A stretch of DNA of 64,000 nt from Agrostemma githago (GCA_958450325.1 OY288242.1:66700062-66764061), one strand, 5' to 3'. Counted from the first letter of the stretch, positions 1 through 12,023 are shown. Translations and numbers: made by a program. The notes: generated by a model from the letters alone, not told the origin.

Positions 1-161
1 ACGTGTGTCGAGTGGGCACATGTTAAGATGCTAATTAGAGAAAGAATTACAATGATCTTATCAAGAGAATTTGAAATACTAACTAATAATTACCATACTT
101 GAATAACATCAATGAAATTCCTTCCATAATTAACATCTTAACGTGGCCCACTGGCACACGT
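1..161. mobile_element. MITE with about 36-bp terminal inverted repeats
   Basis: The first roughly 36 bases (starting ACGTGTGTCGAGTGGGC) are an imperfect inverted match to the bases ending at 161 (…GGCCCACTGGCACACGT). The interior is AT-rich and has no ORF. The element may start at or just before the window edge, so no target duplication can be tested and the superfamily is not assigned. Confidence 0.6.
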
Positions 162-1683
162 TAGAAAAATCGTACTCCATATTAATCAAAGGTTTCATAT
201 TAATAAGATATTTTTGGTAGGTACATCTCTTAAAACGTCAAAAACATAAATTTCTAATATTTTGACGGTAATATAATTTATCACGGGTTAAAACATTTGG
301 AAACACCATAGATATAAATATGTTGACAAACAACTTATTATGTTAATTGCGATTTAAATTATTTTTGTACTAATAATCTAACATAGATAAAACATTGTCG
401 AAAATGATTTTTATTTAATAGCTAGATTAGTAGCGTACAAAATTGAACAGATTAAAATAACATTGGACGGGTATATCAATAAGAATTTTTAAAAAAATGG
501 ATATTAGTTATGAAGATTTTAGTATATATTTCATCTATCGATAGTATACTTAGTAATGAAAAAAACTTATTTGGAATATTTAAATTAGAACTTATTACAC
601 CACTGCTATGATATTAGTATTGGAAAAAAAAAATTTTTTTATTAATTTACGAGATAACAATCACACTATCTTTTTAATGTTACACTTTAATTTTCCTTGA
701 GCTGGTTTCAATTAGAGGTCTATTTTTTATTCGCAATTTCTTAAAATGTTTTTGATTATGATTTTCGTATCAAGTTAGTTCTACTAAAAGTAAATTTATC
801 ATTATTTTATACTCCGTAAAACACAAGTTAAAAGACTAATTGCTCAACGAATAATCGTATCAAACATGCGAGATATGTGTATATCATGATAACAGTCAAA
901 CATGTATCTTTACATTAATTTTTCCTGTGTGTATAATTCAAGTTGATTTTAATCGTATATTTATTCCATATAATAAATTATTTTTTCTTAAAGTAATATC
1001 CAAACGTGACTACCTACATAAGCCTTTTATATATACCCGTGCAACTTTGCACGGATATTAACCTAGTATATGATATACAAAGTCATCTTAAGAATTTTGG
1101 AGGTCCAATTCCAGTTTTGAGTTTGAGTTCTTTTTATATACTTTTTTTTCCTCAACCAAAAAAGCGGAAGATAACACTTTTTAATTGTTACTAATTTTTT
1201 TCGATATCTCTACACATTTAGTTGTACTAAATAAAAAATTAGCAAGACTTGGTGTAATTTTTTTTATATTGCTCTGCCCATGTATGAGAATATAATCGAT
1301 AAAAATTGCAAAAAGATAAGTATATTTTTTCTATATTAAATCACAAGAAATAGGATTGCAACCTACAAGGATTGAATCCAGAATCTCTGAAGTGCAGAAA
1401 ACTCCATATGTATGCACATTCTCTCATACTTTGGTATATAGGGTAAATCCCCAGTAAGAGGATTATGAGGCCCAAAGTATCTGGAGACCCAGTTCCGTTG
1501 TTCACCCATAACCTCTTCTTCGTGGCCCTATACTCCGTATAGGTCAAGTAACAACTGTTGTCACATGGTAAAAGACAAAGCATTTGTTATTTTCTAGGCA
1601 TTTTGTTTTTGTATTATCTAACCGTATGTATATTATTTAATCTATTATATAATTTATACCTGATATACACATGACAAAGGAGT
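162..1683. other. AT-rich intergenic DNA, no gene seen
   Basis: No credible coding region was found; short ORFs here have no recognisable family features. At 1037-1054 there is a perfect short hairpin (CCGTGCAA, 2-nt loop, TTGCACGG). The stretch 1341-1583 reads as a short minus-strand ORF but looks like repeat-derived non-coding sequence. Confidence 0.6.
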
Positions 1684-1685
1684 TA

Positions 1686-1943
1686 CTCCCTCCGTTCAAA
1701 TCCAAAGATTACGTTTTCTTTTTCACACTTGCCGAAACACATTTTACACCATCAATATCTTTCGTTTTACATTAACAAAAGTTATAAAAAATCTATATTC
1801 TTAATCTACTCATAAAGACGAATCAAACAAAATCTCACGTGACTATATTTTCTCTTATAGATTGTCGAAAATATTAACAATTCTCTTGAGTTGGGAATAG
1901 TGTTCTAAAGGAAAGCGTACCTTTTGGATTTGAACGGAGGGAG
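1686..1943. mobile_element. Stowaway-like (Tc1/mariner) MITE, 258 bp
   Basis: It is flanked by TA on both sides (1684-1685 and 1944-1945). The termini are CTCCCTCCGTTCAAATC and its inverted counterpart GATTTGAACGGAGGGAG. It has no coding capacity. The TIR and the TA duplication are classic for Stowaway MITEs. A decayed copy in the opposite orientation lies at 39701-39949. Confidence 0.9.
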
Positions 1944-1993
1944 TACTAAACATGAATAGGTGTAGTACGTATATGAAAAGTTTCTCTCTATTA

Positions 1994-2156
1994 GTCCTCC
2001 CTCTCCATTATATTCCATTACTTTTGAAGAGTTTAGATTCGTTTTGTAACGATCCAACGGTTATCGATTTTGACGAGGTGGAGAGATATTAATAATTTTA
2101 TATTGTTGTATTAGAGGTAATGACAAGTAATGGAGAAAAAAAATAATGGAGAGGAT
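1994..2156. mobile_element. Possible small MITE
   Basis: TCCTCCCTCTCCATTATAT…CCATTACTT at the left pairs imperfectly with GTAATGGAG…AATGGAGAGGA at the right, giving an inverted repeat of about 28 bp around a short core. No clear target duplication was seen. Confidence 0.4.
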
Positions 2157-3177
2157 CCATACTCGTAGTATATCCACTTAGAAAGTGAGTGAGGGGAAGA
2201 GTAACATGGCTTGCATGTGCTTAGTGGCATAGTAGTACATCAGTACGTGATCTATGGCCACAATTCACTCGCGTAGATAAAATTAACTTACTGCTTATTA
2301 GCTTAGATGTCTGATGTGAGTGGGACAGAGAGATTTTTGCTGAGTTGGATGGCCACCGATTGCCTTCTCACTTTGTACTCTCTACTACTTCATGTCCATG
2401 GAACATGAGAGAGTTTGTAAGTTACCAACAGTAGACACCCCCACATTCACATATGTGGCTCATTCTACTGCCTTGTGTATGTTACAACTTACAACTACAT
2501 AGGCCAATTATTTTATGTACCTATCTTTTTATTAATTCCAATTTAGGGTCAGTTTTGGTTTCACTTTCTTCCTTTTACTTTTGGTCAAACACTCCAAAGG
2601 TGTAAGTACATAGGATTTCTTAATTAACGAGTGTTTGAAATGAAATATAATGGTTTGATTTATTTTAGTGTTTGGTTTCATAATCCTAAAATGGGGTTAG
2701 AAATTGATCTACTGAGGTCTAACTCGACTCCTAATCTATTTGGATCCGATATATGTGAATTATTAATGATTGAAAAATGAGCAATTACATTGGTATATTA
2801 TATTAAGTATCGACTAGTAGTCTTGCTTAAGATAGAATATCCGTCTTAAACTTTAAAACGGTTTAATTACTAGCACATGGTGTTAATAGAGACAAAATAT
2901 TTGGCATATCCAAGGCAATTTACCATGTGATTTGACATGTATTCGACCCGTCTTATGATTACGACGGATAGTGTCGTCACAAACAAGGATTTGTCATTAT
3001 GCAAGCTATACGCGTAATCAATAATCTCGAGAAACAAAGAATCGATATATACGATAAAGAAGGCTAGGTAATATAAAACTATAAAATATACACGGATAGA
3101 AGATGTGGTTGACATAATTATGATACCGAGATCATATTATAGAAGATAGTGTAGCCGATCACGATTTCGTGATCTTA
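2157..3177. other. Intergenic DNA, nothing recognised
   Basis: AT-rich sequence with only short ORFs and no repeat or RNA gene I can support. The right part may be the decayed 3' end of the copia remnant that begins at 3178. Confidence 0.5.
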
Positions 3178-3431
3178 TCATCCCCGCAATATGGACGGTG
3201 ATGATGAGAGTTCGATCTTGGGAATAAGCGTAGTAAACCGTGGACAAGGTGGGACTTTAGTGAGTAGGTCAGCGAGTTGGTAATCTTGGACTATAAGCAT
3301 GATGTTAAGAGAGCAGGATTGGACTCGTTCATGAACGAAGTGAAAAACGAGGGCTACTTGCTTTATTTTGGAATGAAACACGGGGTCGGCTGGCCCGTAG
3401 TTGTGTTGGGTCGATGTTCACAGTACATGTG
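3178..3431 (-). pseudogene. Copia pol remnant, C-terminal RNase H end (part A)
   Basis: The minus strand reads HFVHERVQ…YQLADLLTKV…FTTLIPKIEL…LRG. This matches the end of Ty1/copia polyproteins, where the RNase H domain closes with HFVREKV…ADIFTK.LP…F…KLG…LRGG. The reading is intact for about 67 codons. The upstream part was displaced about 30 kb by the Tat element inserted at 3432 and resumes at 33207. No LTR of this copia element is recognisable, so it is an old remnant. Confidence 0.75.
3427..3431. repeat. Target-site duplication ATGTG, left
   Basis: ATGTG lies immediately before the TGTAGACACC terminus at 3432 and again at 33202-33206 after the terminal CA. A perfect 5-bp duplication is typical of LTR-retrotransposon integration and proves both ends belong to one insertion. 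Confidence 0.9.
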
Positions 3432-5709
3432 TGTAGACACCCACATTTTGACCGCCAGGTGTCTATAGTAGTTCCCGCCAAACACCCGATGATGATCGAA
3501 CGCAAACGTGCTTTAATGAACTCGGATATGGGCTCGAAATCATGGGCATTTGGTTTAGGCTTTTTACGGAGTACAAATCTCACAAAACCAACCTCAAAAT
3601 CGGGCCCAGTGGATCATTTCGAGTCAAATAAGACTAATTTGGGTCAAATCCGACACCGGGGGCAAAACCGTCTTTCGGCGACCGAGTCAAAACCCGGTCA
3701 AAGATATTTTCGAGACACCCGAATCAGCCGTGACATCCCGTGAGTCCGGTTTGAGCTCAAACACTACAAAAATCAGCCTCAAAAAATATTAAACAATTCC
3801 GTTAAGGATAGAATTCGATCTCAAATAGGAATCCTATCCGAACACCCGATCAAACACTCGACCGAGCATCAAATACTCGGCCAAGCAGCCTTGTTCCAGC
3901 CAGATTTCGTGGCTTCCTCCCCAAGGAACGGAGTTCTCGTGCCTCTCGACTTCTTACATTTCCTATCCAAACCGGTATTTCTTGTCGTCCAAGCAAGAGT
4001 ACCACTTCGAGTATCAATCGAGGTCCTCACCTATAAATAGACCTTCACATTCAACACAAAAAACATCAGTCATCAGACATCAGACATCAGACATCAGACA
4101 TCAGACATCAGTTATCAGTTATCAGTTATCAATCATCAATTATTCATATCATACAGCAAATTCATAGCATCCAAAAATAGCATCGAAATACCGATAAAAT
4201 AACCCGATGAATCCGACCCCAAAAAACCGGCCGAACCCGTCACCTCACACGTCCCAAACCGACACCCTAACTCATCCACATCGTCTCGACGCTCCCGTGC
4301 CTAAGCTACTTTCCGACGAGCCTCATTCAGAGAAAACAAAGCATGTAGGTTGAGGGTGTAAAATCAAACCCGATTCTTCCCTTTTTTCTTCCTTTCTCTC
4401 GTCCTTTTTCTTTTCTTTTCGTCAGCCGGTCCGTTTTTTTTAATATGGGTCGTTGTCGCATTTTTTTTTTATAATAGCGATATTACTAAATTATTTTCAT
4501 AAAATAAAACATTCTTAAAAATACGATATCGACTCTCTAGTCGAATATCGTATCAAAAGAATAACATCAAACCTGTTGATGCTAGAAAATCGTTATACGG
4601 TCTTAAAAACATATAACAACGATTTTCAACGCGGAGGGAGTCAAACATCGTTTTTTTTTATTTTACAAAGCGATTTTCAAACATTTAAACCTTTTCCAAA
4701 AATCATTCCGAATATTTGATATCGATTTCATAACCGAATATCGAATACGACGAATATGGAAAATATAAATCGAGTATAAACTAATCCATATTTGTACGCG
4801 ATTTATTAAAATTAACGACTTTCAAAAATGGACAAACCGGGACAGACACCCGTGCGAGTCGCGCCCCACCCAGGCGACTCGCGCGAGTGCCTGAAAACCG
4901 AGACCCTTTTTTTCTTTTTTTCGTCTTCTCTTCACCGTTTTTCTAACGCAAAACAGCGGTTTTCTCGGTATATTTTCAGATTTTGACAAATCTTTTTTTT
5001 TGACCTTGGTCAACACGTGTTAATCCATCACGTGTCATAATCCTTCTTCAAAATCATGCATATTATCGTACTTACATCTTAATTAATTTATAAACCGTTA
5101 CTAACTTGTTTGCTCGTGTTTGTAGCGATTTATTTTCATCTTTTGTTTTATTAGACTAAAACGAACTTCACATGCTAAATATAACTTTGACGTTATTAGT
5201 TTAAGATGCATTAAACGGCTTAGCAACCCATTTAATTTTTCTCACATGCTTAGGGAAAATAATGTTTGCATATCATTCCACTATCGAACTAACGCGTGTA
5301 CACCAAAAACGAACGATATCTTAGTAAAGGCCGCTAAGTGCGGGCGGGGTTGGGTGTTCTTTGTGAACTTCCCAACACGTACCCTCACCCCTTACTCAGA
5401 ACCGTGGTTTCCGGATGTCCGAATCCATTGGCAACGAGAGTCATTCAATACGCGATATCCGATAATGTCGGTATCGGTATCGTAATGCAAAGGGACGAAC
5501 CCAATAAACTCTGACATCGGAAATGGGTCGTATTTTGTACACGGCCCACTACGACATAGAGTGGGTTCGAACGGGCCCGAACTCCCACAAAGTTCGGTGG
5601 CGACTCCTACTTCGATTTAAATTTCAATTTGACCATCTCATATGGAGATTCATTCGCCTCCCCAAACCCACGCGTGGCCGTGTCGGGGTGGACCTATGTT
5701 ACGTCCACA
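3432..5709 (+). repeat. 5' LTR of outer Tat element (2,278 bp)
   Basis: It begins TGTAGACACCCACATTTTG and ends …GTCCACA directly before the primer-binding site. It holds a TATA box at 4032-4039. At 4064-4139 there are short CAGACAT/CAGTTAT repeats that are more numerous than in the 3' LTR. It also keeps about 170 bp (around 5402-5571) that is missing from the 3' LTR. Confidence 0.93.
4032..4039 (+). promoter_or_regulatory. LTR TATA box (outer 5' LTR)
   Basis: TATAAATA within CCTCACCTATAAATAGACC. The same element occurs at 31732-31739 in the 3' LTR and on the minus strand at 13855-13862 and 26446-26453 in the inner LTRs. Conservation in all four supports it as the retrotransposon core promoter. 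Confidence 0.75.
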
Positions 5710-5712
5710 TTT

Positions 5713-5730
5713 TGGCGACTTCGCTGGGGA
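5713..5730 (+). other. Primer-binding site (outer Tat)
   Basis: TGGCGACTTCGCTGGGGA starts 3 nt after the LTR end. TGG pairs with the CCA tail of a primer tRNA, as expected for minus-strand priming. The inner copy has the related TGGCAACTCCGCTGGGGA. Tat/Ogre elements are reported to use tRNA-Arg; I cannot confirm that identity here. Confidence 0.8.
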
Positions 5731-6778
5731 TTAATTGATGTGTCACTTACCATCGGCATCCTCAGGGTGAGACTCAAAAAGAAATCGTTCGATTAGTAAT
5801 GTACTCGTTTTAGTTCAATGGTTCATGCATAACCCAAATTTTTCCCGGGCCGGTTACATGTGACCGACGTCCCAATATACCACGGTGCATTCATAAAAGG
5901 GTGCACTAAAGACTTCGATGGCGGAACTCGCATGGGTTTCACGGCAGATTCTAAGACCAACTCGGCTTAGGAGGACCGTCCTGATTTGCGAGAAAGCTAT
6001 CGTCGTTGGTATAGACCCTTTTTCGACCGACCGAGACTTAGATTAAGAGCATACATGGTGTCATTATACTGTTTCCGTAACAACGTGTTACTTGATCTGT
6101 TTATCATCTTTTCAAAAACCGTCATTTTCAAAAACTTGCATCTTTTCAAACCTATCTATTTTTCAAAACCCGCAAAGCTACCAAATTTAGGACTTATGAT
6201 TTTGACTCAAAATAGCCTTTTTTAGCCGGTATGCTGTCCAAACTTTTCTAAAATCTCGAAATCTCGGCCTGCTAACATTTTTTCGATTTTCAAAAAAATC
6301 GGGCCATCCTATCCGACCTTGTTCGGTTTTCAAATCCAAGTTCCCTTTTCAAAGCCCCCTTCTTCTTAGGACTTCCCGTATTTAGCAGTGTCGGGTCTTG
6401 TCATAGGTTGTAAGAGTCTATACCGTCGAAACTCCGTCGATCATACATCACGGATTTCCTCCCTATCCCAGTCCGCCTTATTTGTCAAGGCACGGCACAC
6501 CTTCGTAGGACGAACTCCTGCAAAGGGAAGCCCGTTTACACATTCGAGTCCAAAGTTTGGGGAATTCTCACATGGATCTTCCTTCGAACGGGACTAGGCC
6601 CACTTTGCCAAATCCTAAGGAAGGTCCACCTTCCACGGGTCATCCGTCTAGAAGTCGGTTTTCGGTCTTTTTCTCGTCTAGTCTTTTCCTTGCTCGGGAT
6701 GTACTCTTTGATTCTAAGATCTGGGTCAGTTACTGATTACGCGGTGCCCTTACAGACAGGCCACCCCACACCCGAGCC
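5731..6778 (+). other. Leader between LTR and gag, non-coding
   Basis: About 1 kb with no open frame of note. It aligns over its length with the inner copy's leader (23537-24598, minus strand), including repeated TTTTCAAAA/CCGAT patches. Its role, presumably packaging or leader RNA, is inferred from position only. Confidence 0.6.
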
Positions 6779-8860
6779 ATGACGAAAGAAGCCATTGAGG
6801 AGTTGACAGCTTCGTTGGCCCAGATCCAAACTCAATTGAGATAAATGAGGGAAGACCAGATTGCCATCGTCACTCAGGTAAGTGCCGCGGAACAAGGAAC
6901 CCCCAATGCTTCGATCGATGATGACGGACCTCTGGCCGCACTAGCCGGCGCAGTCCAAAAGCTGCAAGAACAGGTCCACTCGACCACCAGGAAGACCATC
7001 CTCACGGAAAATGCCCGTTCCTATTTGCCCCTGACCGATGAACTGCCCGCTAACCTCAACTTAACAGGCTTACCAATGTTTGACGGGACTGAAGACTCGG
7101 TACTCCATATCCGGGCCTTCAAGGATTTTATGGCTGTTAAGGGGGTCAAATCGACCATGTTCAAGCACCTTTATGCCTCCTCTCTAGAGAAGCACCCGAA
7201 AGCCTGGTACTACAGGCTTGACCCCAAGAAATACAAAACCTGGGACGATGTCGCAATGGAATTCGCGCGAAACTACGCGGATAATGCTGAGATCCAGACC
7301 ACTATGCGCACCCTGGAAATAATGGCCCAGGAACCTAAGGAAGGATTCACGAAATACCTTCAACGCTGGAGAGCTGAAAGCGTCAAACTGGTCGATAAGC
7401 CCAGTGAAAAAATGTTGGTTGAAGCCTTCGTCAAGAACCTCCTTCCCGCTTAGCGGATCCATCTCCGGTACGCCATCATACCTAGTTTCGCGGTCATGAC
7501 TTAGATGGGGACGAGAATCGAAGATGATCTAAGGTTGGAAAGCCTCACTAAGGCCTCCGCCAAGGGATACCAAGGGGCCAGCTCATCGACAAGCAAGCCC
7601 ACATCTACTGCTGCAACTCGTAGCATTTTTGATGAGGTAAACTTACTTGATACCCCGTCCAAGAAGAATACCACACTCCAGGTATTCACCGACATGGGCA
7701 CCACATATGCAAATGCCCTGCAGAGGCTATCGTCAAAAGGCCTGATCACCCCGATAGGCCCAACACCTGAGCTCCAGGTCGAGCGTCGCTCCAAGGCCTA
7801 CGACATCCAGGCATACCGTCAGTACCACCGTGGCAAGGGACACGATACCGAAAAATGCTGGAAGCTAAAATACCTTATCCAGGATCTCATCGAAAGTGGA
7901 AAGATCCCTTTGCCTGGAGGCAAGCCCAGCAACAAGGATAACCCGCTAGCCACTCACGACATCTTCTCAGGGGAAGTCATGGATTGTTCACATCTCATTT
8001 CTCCATTTGTCCCGCAAATAAACGGGATCTGGTGCGACGACGAGGATGATGTCTACCTCACTAAAGGGGAAGCCGTCCCCATCACTCTCGAGGAGATCCA
8101 GAAGGTTAAGTCCAAGGCCTTAGCCAATAGTCAAGCCCTCATCATCGCCGAGCCACCTAAAGTGGAGATAGCCTCGGAAGAGCCAACTACTGAAAAGGAT
8201 CTTGTAAAGCAGCTGAGCAAGACTCGAGTTGACCTCTCTATATGGCAACTTCTAGTTAGCTCACAAGAACATCGAGAGGCACTCACTAAGGCCCTCGATC
8301 AAGTCAAAATCGACTCCATGGCTACTCCAGCTGAAATGATAGCCACGGTTCTGCCCCACCTAAAGAGGAAAGCTAAAGAAGAAGGCCCACTTATTACCTT
8401 CTCCAATGCTGATCTACCACCATTTGGGCCAGCCCACAACATGGCCCTCTACATCACGGTGATCTGCCGTGGAAAGTACCTGCCCATGACCCTGATCGAC
8501 GACGGGTCCGCAGTCAATGTCCTTCCTTTAAGGACCGCCAAAGCCCTCGGCATCACCGAGACCGACTACATTCCCACAGCTCAAACCATTCAGGCTTTCG
8601 ACAGAAGTCCAAAGTCAGTAGCCGGGGCCATAAAACTTACTATCATAACAGGCCCGATAGAGAAGGAGCTGGAATTTCAAGTGATCGACGTAACTTCTTC
8701 CTTTAACCTTCTTTTAGGAAGACCTTGGATCCACGCGACCAGAGCTGTATCCTCCACCCTGCATCGGAAAATCAAGCTACCTTTGCACGACACCGTCATC
8801 ACTCTAGAAGCCACGCCTATACCTCGGGCCGCACCGATCTCTGAGGGTTCGACTTCGTAG
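6779..8860 (+). pseudogene. gag-pro: gag-protease of outer Tat, broken by three stops
   Basis: One frame runs from ATG 6779 to TAG 8858-8860. It encodes a short coiled N-terminus, the retrotransposon gag (capsid) domain (about 7040-7450, containing MFDGTED and the AWYYRL stretch), a zinc-knuckle region near 7805-7860, and an aspartic protease with LIDDGSAVNVLP near 8490. In-frame stops are TAA 6842, TAG 7451 and TAG 7502. The knuckle has lost its first Cys (YRQYHRGKGH here, YCHYHRGKGH in the inner copy). Gag would form the virus-like particle and protease would cleave the polyprotein. The frame closes at the same TCG-TAG in both copies, with pol continuing in the -1 frame. Confidence 0.85.
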
Positions 8861-9750
8861 GGACCATTGAAGAAGAGTATCTTTTCCAACCCTACTTCAC
8901 GGTTAGCATTGACCGGATGTTGCAGAATCTGGGCTATCTGCCGGGGGCTACATCAAGGCCCAATCTCCCCGCAGGGAAAATCCTCGAAGTCCTAGATAAC
9001 GGGAGGACTCAAACTGGTCTGGGTTATACCATAACCCCATAGAATATGGGCCAAATCGGAGCCAGCAAAGTCACCTTTGTCACTCCAGTATTCGAGCCCG
9101 CTCAGACAAGCCTATATCGGCCCAAAACTACACATCCTGGGACCCACTTGGCCCAGGATTGCAACTACATACCAGACGACATCTTCGCTCTCATCCAGTC
9201 CGAAGATGCTAAGAATGCTGAGCCCGCACTGGGGCTATTTTTTGGAGAAGAACTCACGGCCCCAGCACCGAAGGAAGAGCTGGTCAGTCTCATTCTCCGT
9301 AGCCGCACCTTTGATCCATCTAAGCTGATCTCGGATGTCGGGTCCGGGACAGGAAATAGAGCTTGGAGGAAGACTGTCAAATGGACTGACAGTCAAGGAA
9401 GGACTTAAAAGCTGATCACAGGGGAAGGAGAAATGCCAGAATCTGAGTCCGATTCCGAGTCTGAGTCCGAGTCAGAGTCTAAGATTGAGTCTAGTGAGTC
9501 CGGTGCTAGGGTCAGTCCTGTAACTCCCCCTCTCCCTTTAGCTACTCCTGGTGCCTCGGGGTCTGTCTCGGGCATCCTACCTATCCCGCCACTGACTAGT
9601 GATCAGATGGAAGCTCTTTTCGAGCTATTTTCTCAATTCATGATCAATAATAACAACCGTTCTGCTTACGACTTGTCTCATTTTCAAAATTTTCTTACTT
9701 TCAAAAATATTCTGTGCAATGACATTGAGAAACCCGACGAATAGGTATCC
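8848..9750 (+). pseudogene. pol N-terminal linker (outer Tat)
   Basis: This is in the -1 frame relative to gag-protease. It starts with GFDFVG.IEE and includes a segment ending GLGYTITP that resembles the glycine-rich DRML…GLGY linker common in Tat polyproteins before RT. It then has an acidic Ser/Glu repeat (9436-9490, alternating E and S/D) and a Pro-rich stretch. Stops are at 9040 (TAG), 9406 (TAA) and 9742 (TAG). The inner copy reads through the equivalents, so these are lesions of this copy. Confidence 0.7.
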
Positions 9751-11325
9751 TTGCCTCCACATCTGATCGAGCAGCTAGAACAAAGGGAATCCCGCAATCC
9801 GGTAATCGAAGAAACCGAATCCATTAACGTGGGAACAACCTTAGAACCTCAGATGCTTAAGATATGGTTATCCTTAGATCCCGAGGAGAAACAACAATTC
9901 GTAAATCTCCTTCAAGAATTCAAAGACGTCTTCGCATGGTCCTACAAGGACATGCCGGGGATTGATCGCGAAATAGCCGAGCACCATATACCGATCAAGG
10001 AAGAGTTCAAGCCGGTTAAACAAAAACTCCGACGCATGAGGCCCAAATGGTCCCTCAAAGTCAAGGAGGAAGTCGACAAATAATTCAAGGTTGGGTTCAT
10101 ACGAGTCTCCGAGTATCCAGATTGGGTTGCAAACATCGTACCAGTCCCTAAAAAGGATGGTAAGGTACGTGTCTGTGTAGACTTTCGGGATCTTAACAAG
10201 GCAAGCCCGAAAGACGATTTGCCGTTACCACACATTGATATACTGGTGGATAATACAGCTGATCATGCCCTTCTATCATTTATGGACGGGTATACCGGGT
10301 ACAATCAGATAAAAATGGCAGAAGAAGATATGGATAAGACCACCTTCATTACACCTTGGGGTACTTATTGCTATACTGTTATGCCATTTGGTCTCATCAA
10401 TGCTGGGGCCACCAATCAATGAACCGCCACAACTTTATTACATGACATGATGCATAAAGAAGTGGAAGTTTACGTGGACGACATGATTGTCAAATCTAAA
10501 GCCAGGGACGGTCACATCACCGCCCTGAGAAAATTCTTCACCCGATTACGCAAATACGACATGAGGTTAAACCCTCAGAAATGCAGTTTCGGGGTAACAT
10601 CTGGCAAATTACTGGGTCATATCGTTAGCCAACGTGGTATCAAAGTCGATCTAGCCAAAATCAAGGCCATCACCGAGATGCAACCCCCTAAAACCAAAAA
10701 GGAGATAAGAGGGTTTCTCGGAAAATTCCAATACATCAGCAGATTCATTTCAAAGCTAACCATGGTGTGTGAACCGATCTTCAAAAAACTGAAAATAGGG
10801 GAACGGTTACTATGGGACAACAAGCGTCAAGCAGCCTTTGATAGAATCAAAGAAATTTTGTCCTCACCGCCGGTCCTGATGCCACCTCAGCTCGGTTTGC
10901 CTTTGTCACTATACCTAACCACGACAGAGACAGCCATGGGGGCTATGCTAGCTCAAACGGTCAACTTCGAAGAACAGGCTATATACTACATCAGCAAAAA
11001 GTTTTTAGAGTACGAGTGTAAATATACCATGCTCGAAAAGACGTGCTTAGCTTTGGTCTAGGCCACCAAGAAGCTCCGACATTACATGCCCAGTTACGAG
11101 GTAAAAGTACTATCCAGAATGGATCCGATCAAGTACCTTTTCGAGAAGCCCATTCTCAATGGCAGGATATCGAGATGGACCCAAATGTTGGCAGAGTTTG
11201 ATCTGAAGTTCGTACCATTGAAAGCCATCAAAGGCCGAATAGTAGCCGAATTTCTCGCTGACAATCCCATAACCGAAGAAGGACACACCGACACTTGGTC
11301 CTTCCCGGATGAAGACATTTTCCAT
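9751..11325 (+). pseudogene. pol: Reverse transcriptase and first RNase H (outer Tat)
   Basis: The order is an N-terminal FAWSYKDMPGI motif, the RT fingers VRVCVDFRDLNKASPKD, MPFGL near 10380, the catalytic YVDD at 10471-10482, thumb and connection (LLGHIVSQRGI), then a gypsy-type RNase H tail (ISKKFLEYECKYTMLEKTCLAL). RT copies the element RNA into cDNA. The frame is continuous but cut by TAA 10081 (CAA in the inner copy), TGA 10420 (CGA) and TAG 11059 (TGG), all C-to-T or G-to-A type changes. The first RNase H looks degenerate, as reported for Tat elements. Confidence 0.88.
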
Positions 11326-12023
11326 ACCGATGCTGAAACATGGGACTTATATTTTGACGGGGCATCCAATTTCCGAGGATTTGGAGTCGGAATTCTCCTA
11401 ATCTCGTCAAGAGGGGAACATACTCCCGTATCCATCAAATTAGACTTTGACGTTACCAATAACGCCGCTGAGTATGAAGCGTGTATCCATGGGCTACATG
11501 CCGCCGCCGATTTAGGGGTCACAAACCTCCGAGTACACGGCGACTCATCTCTGGTCATTAACCAAGCACTCCAAAAATGGAAAACCCAAAATGCTAATCT
11601 CGTAGCCTACCACGCACGAGTAAGGCATCTCGAGCAACAATTCCAAAAGGTAGAATATATATATACTTACCCCAGGAGGAAAATCAGTTCGCAGATGCAT
11701 TATCAAAATTGGCATCTTTGCTAAACATCCCCGATCAAGTGACCAGCATCCCAATCTGTGTCGAAAGACGTTCCAAGCCGGCATATATCCGCGACATTGA
11801 AGATATCGAGATACCTGATCCCGAATCGTGGTATAAGGCTATCCAAGCATACTTGACAACCGGGGAGTATCCACCCGGGGCCGACAATCGAGCAAAAAAG
11901 GCCTTGCGTAGGCTAGCAGCCCAGTTCGTCCGTACCGACGACGGACAACTTTACAAAAAGACACCAAAGGGGGCTCTCCTTTTACGTGTTGATAAGGGTA
12001 AGGCCGAAAAGGTCATGGCCGAG
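11326..12023 (+). pseudogene. Second (archaeal/plant-like) RNase H plus connector to integrase (outer Tat)
   Basis: WDLYFDGASN…GVGILLISSRGE…NNAAEYEACIHGL…LRVHGDSSLVINQ is the layout of the additional RNase H acquired by Tat elements, with Asp, Glu and Asp at the expected positions. A 2-bp expansion in an AT run near 11660 shifts the frame by +2 relative to the inner copy. The connector then reads on as SLLNIPDQV…ICVERRSKPAYI… to 12023, where the inner element interrupts. The frame re-aligns exactly at 27060. Confidence 0.83.
12019..12023. repeat. Target-site duplication CCGAG, left
   Basis: CCGAG precedes the inner element at 12024 and recurs at 27055-27059 directly after its other end. Removing the element and one copy of CCGAG brings the interrupted pol frame back into register. 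Confidence 0.92.

Noticed and set aside
11094..11558. 154-codon minus-strand ORF over the RNase H region
   Set aside because: Shadow of the plus-strand pol; all domain motifs are on the plus strand.
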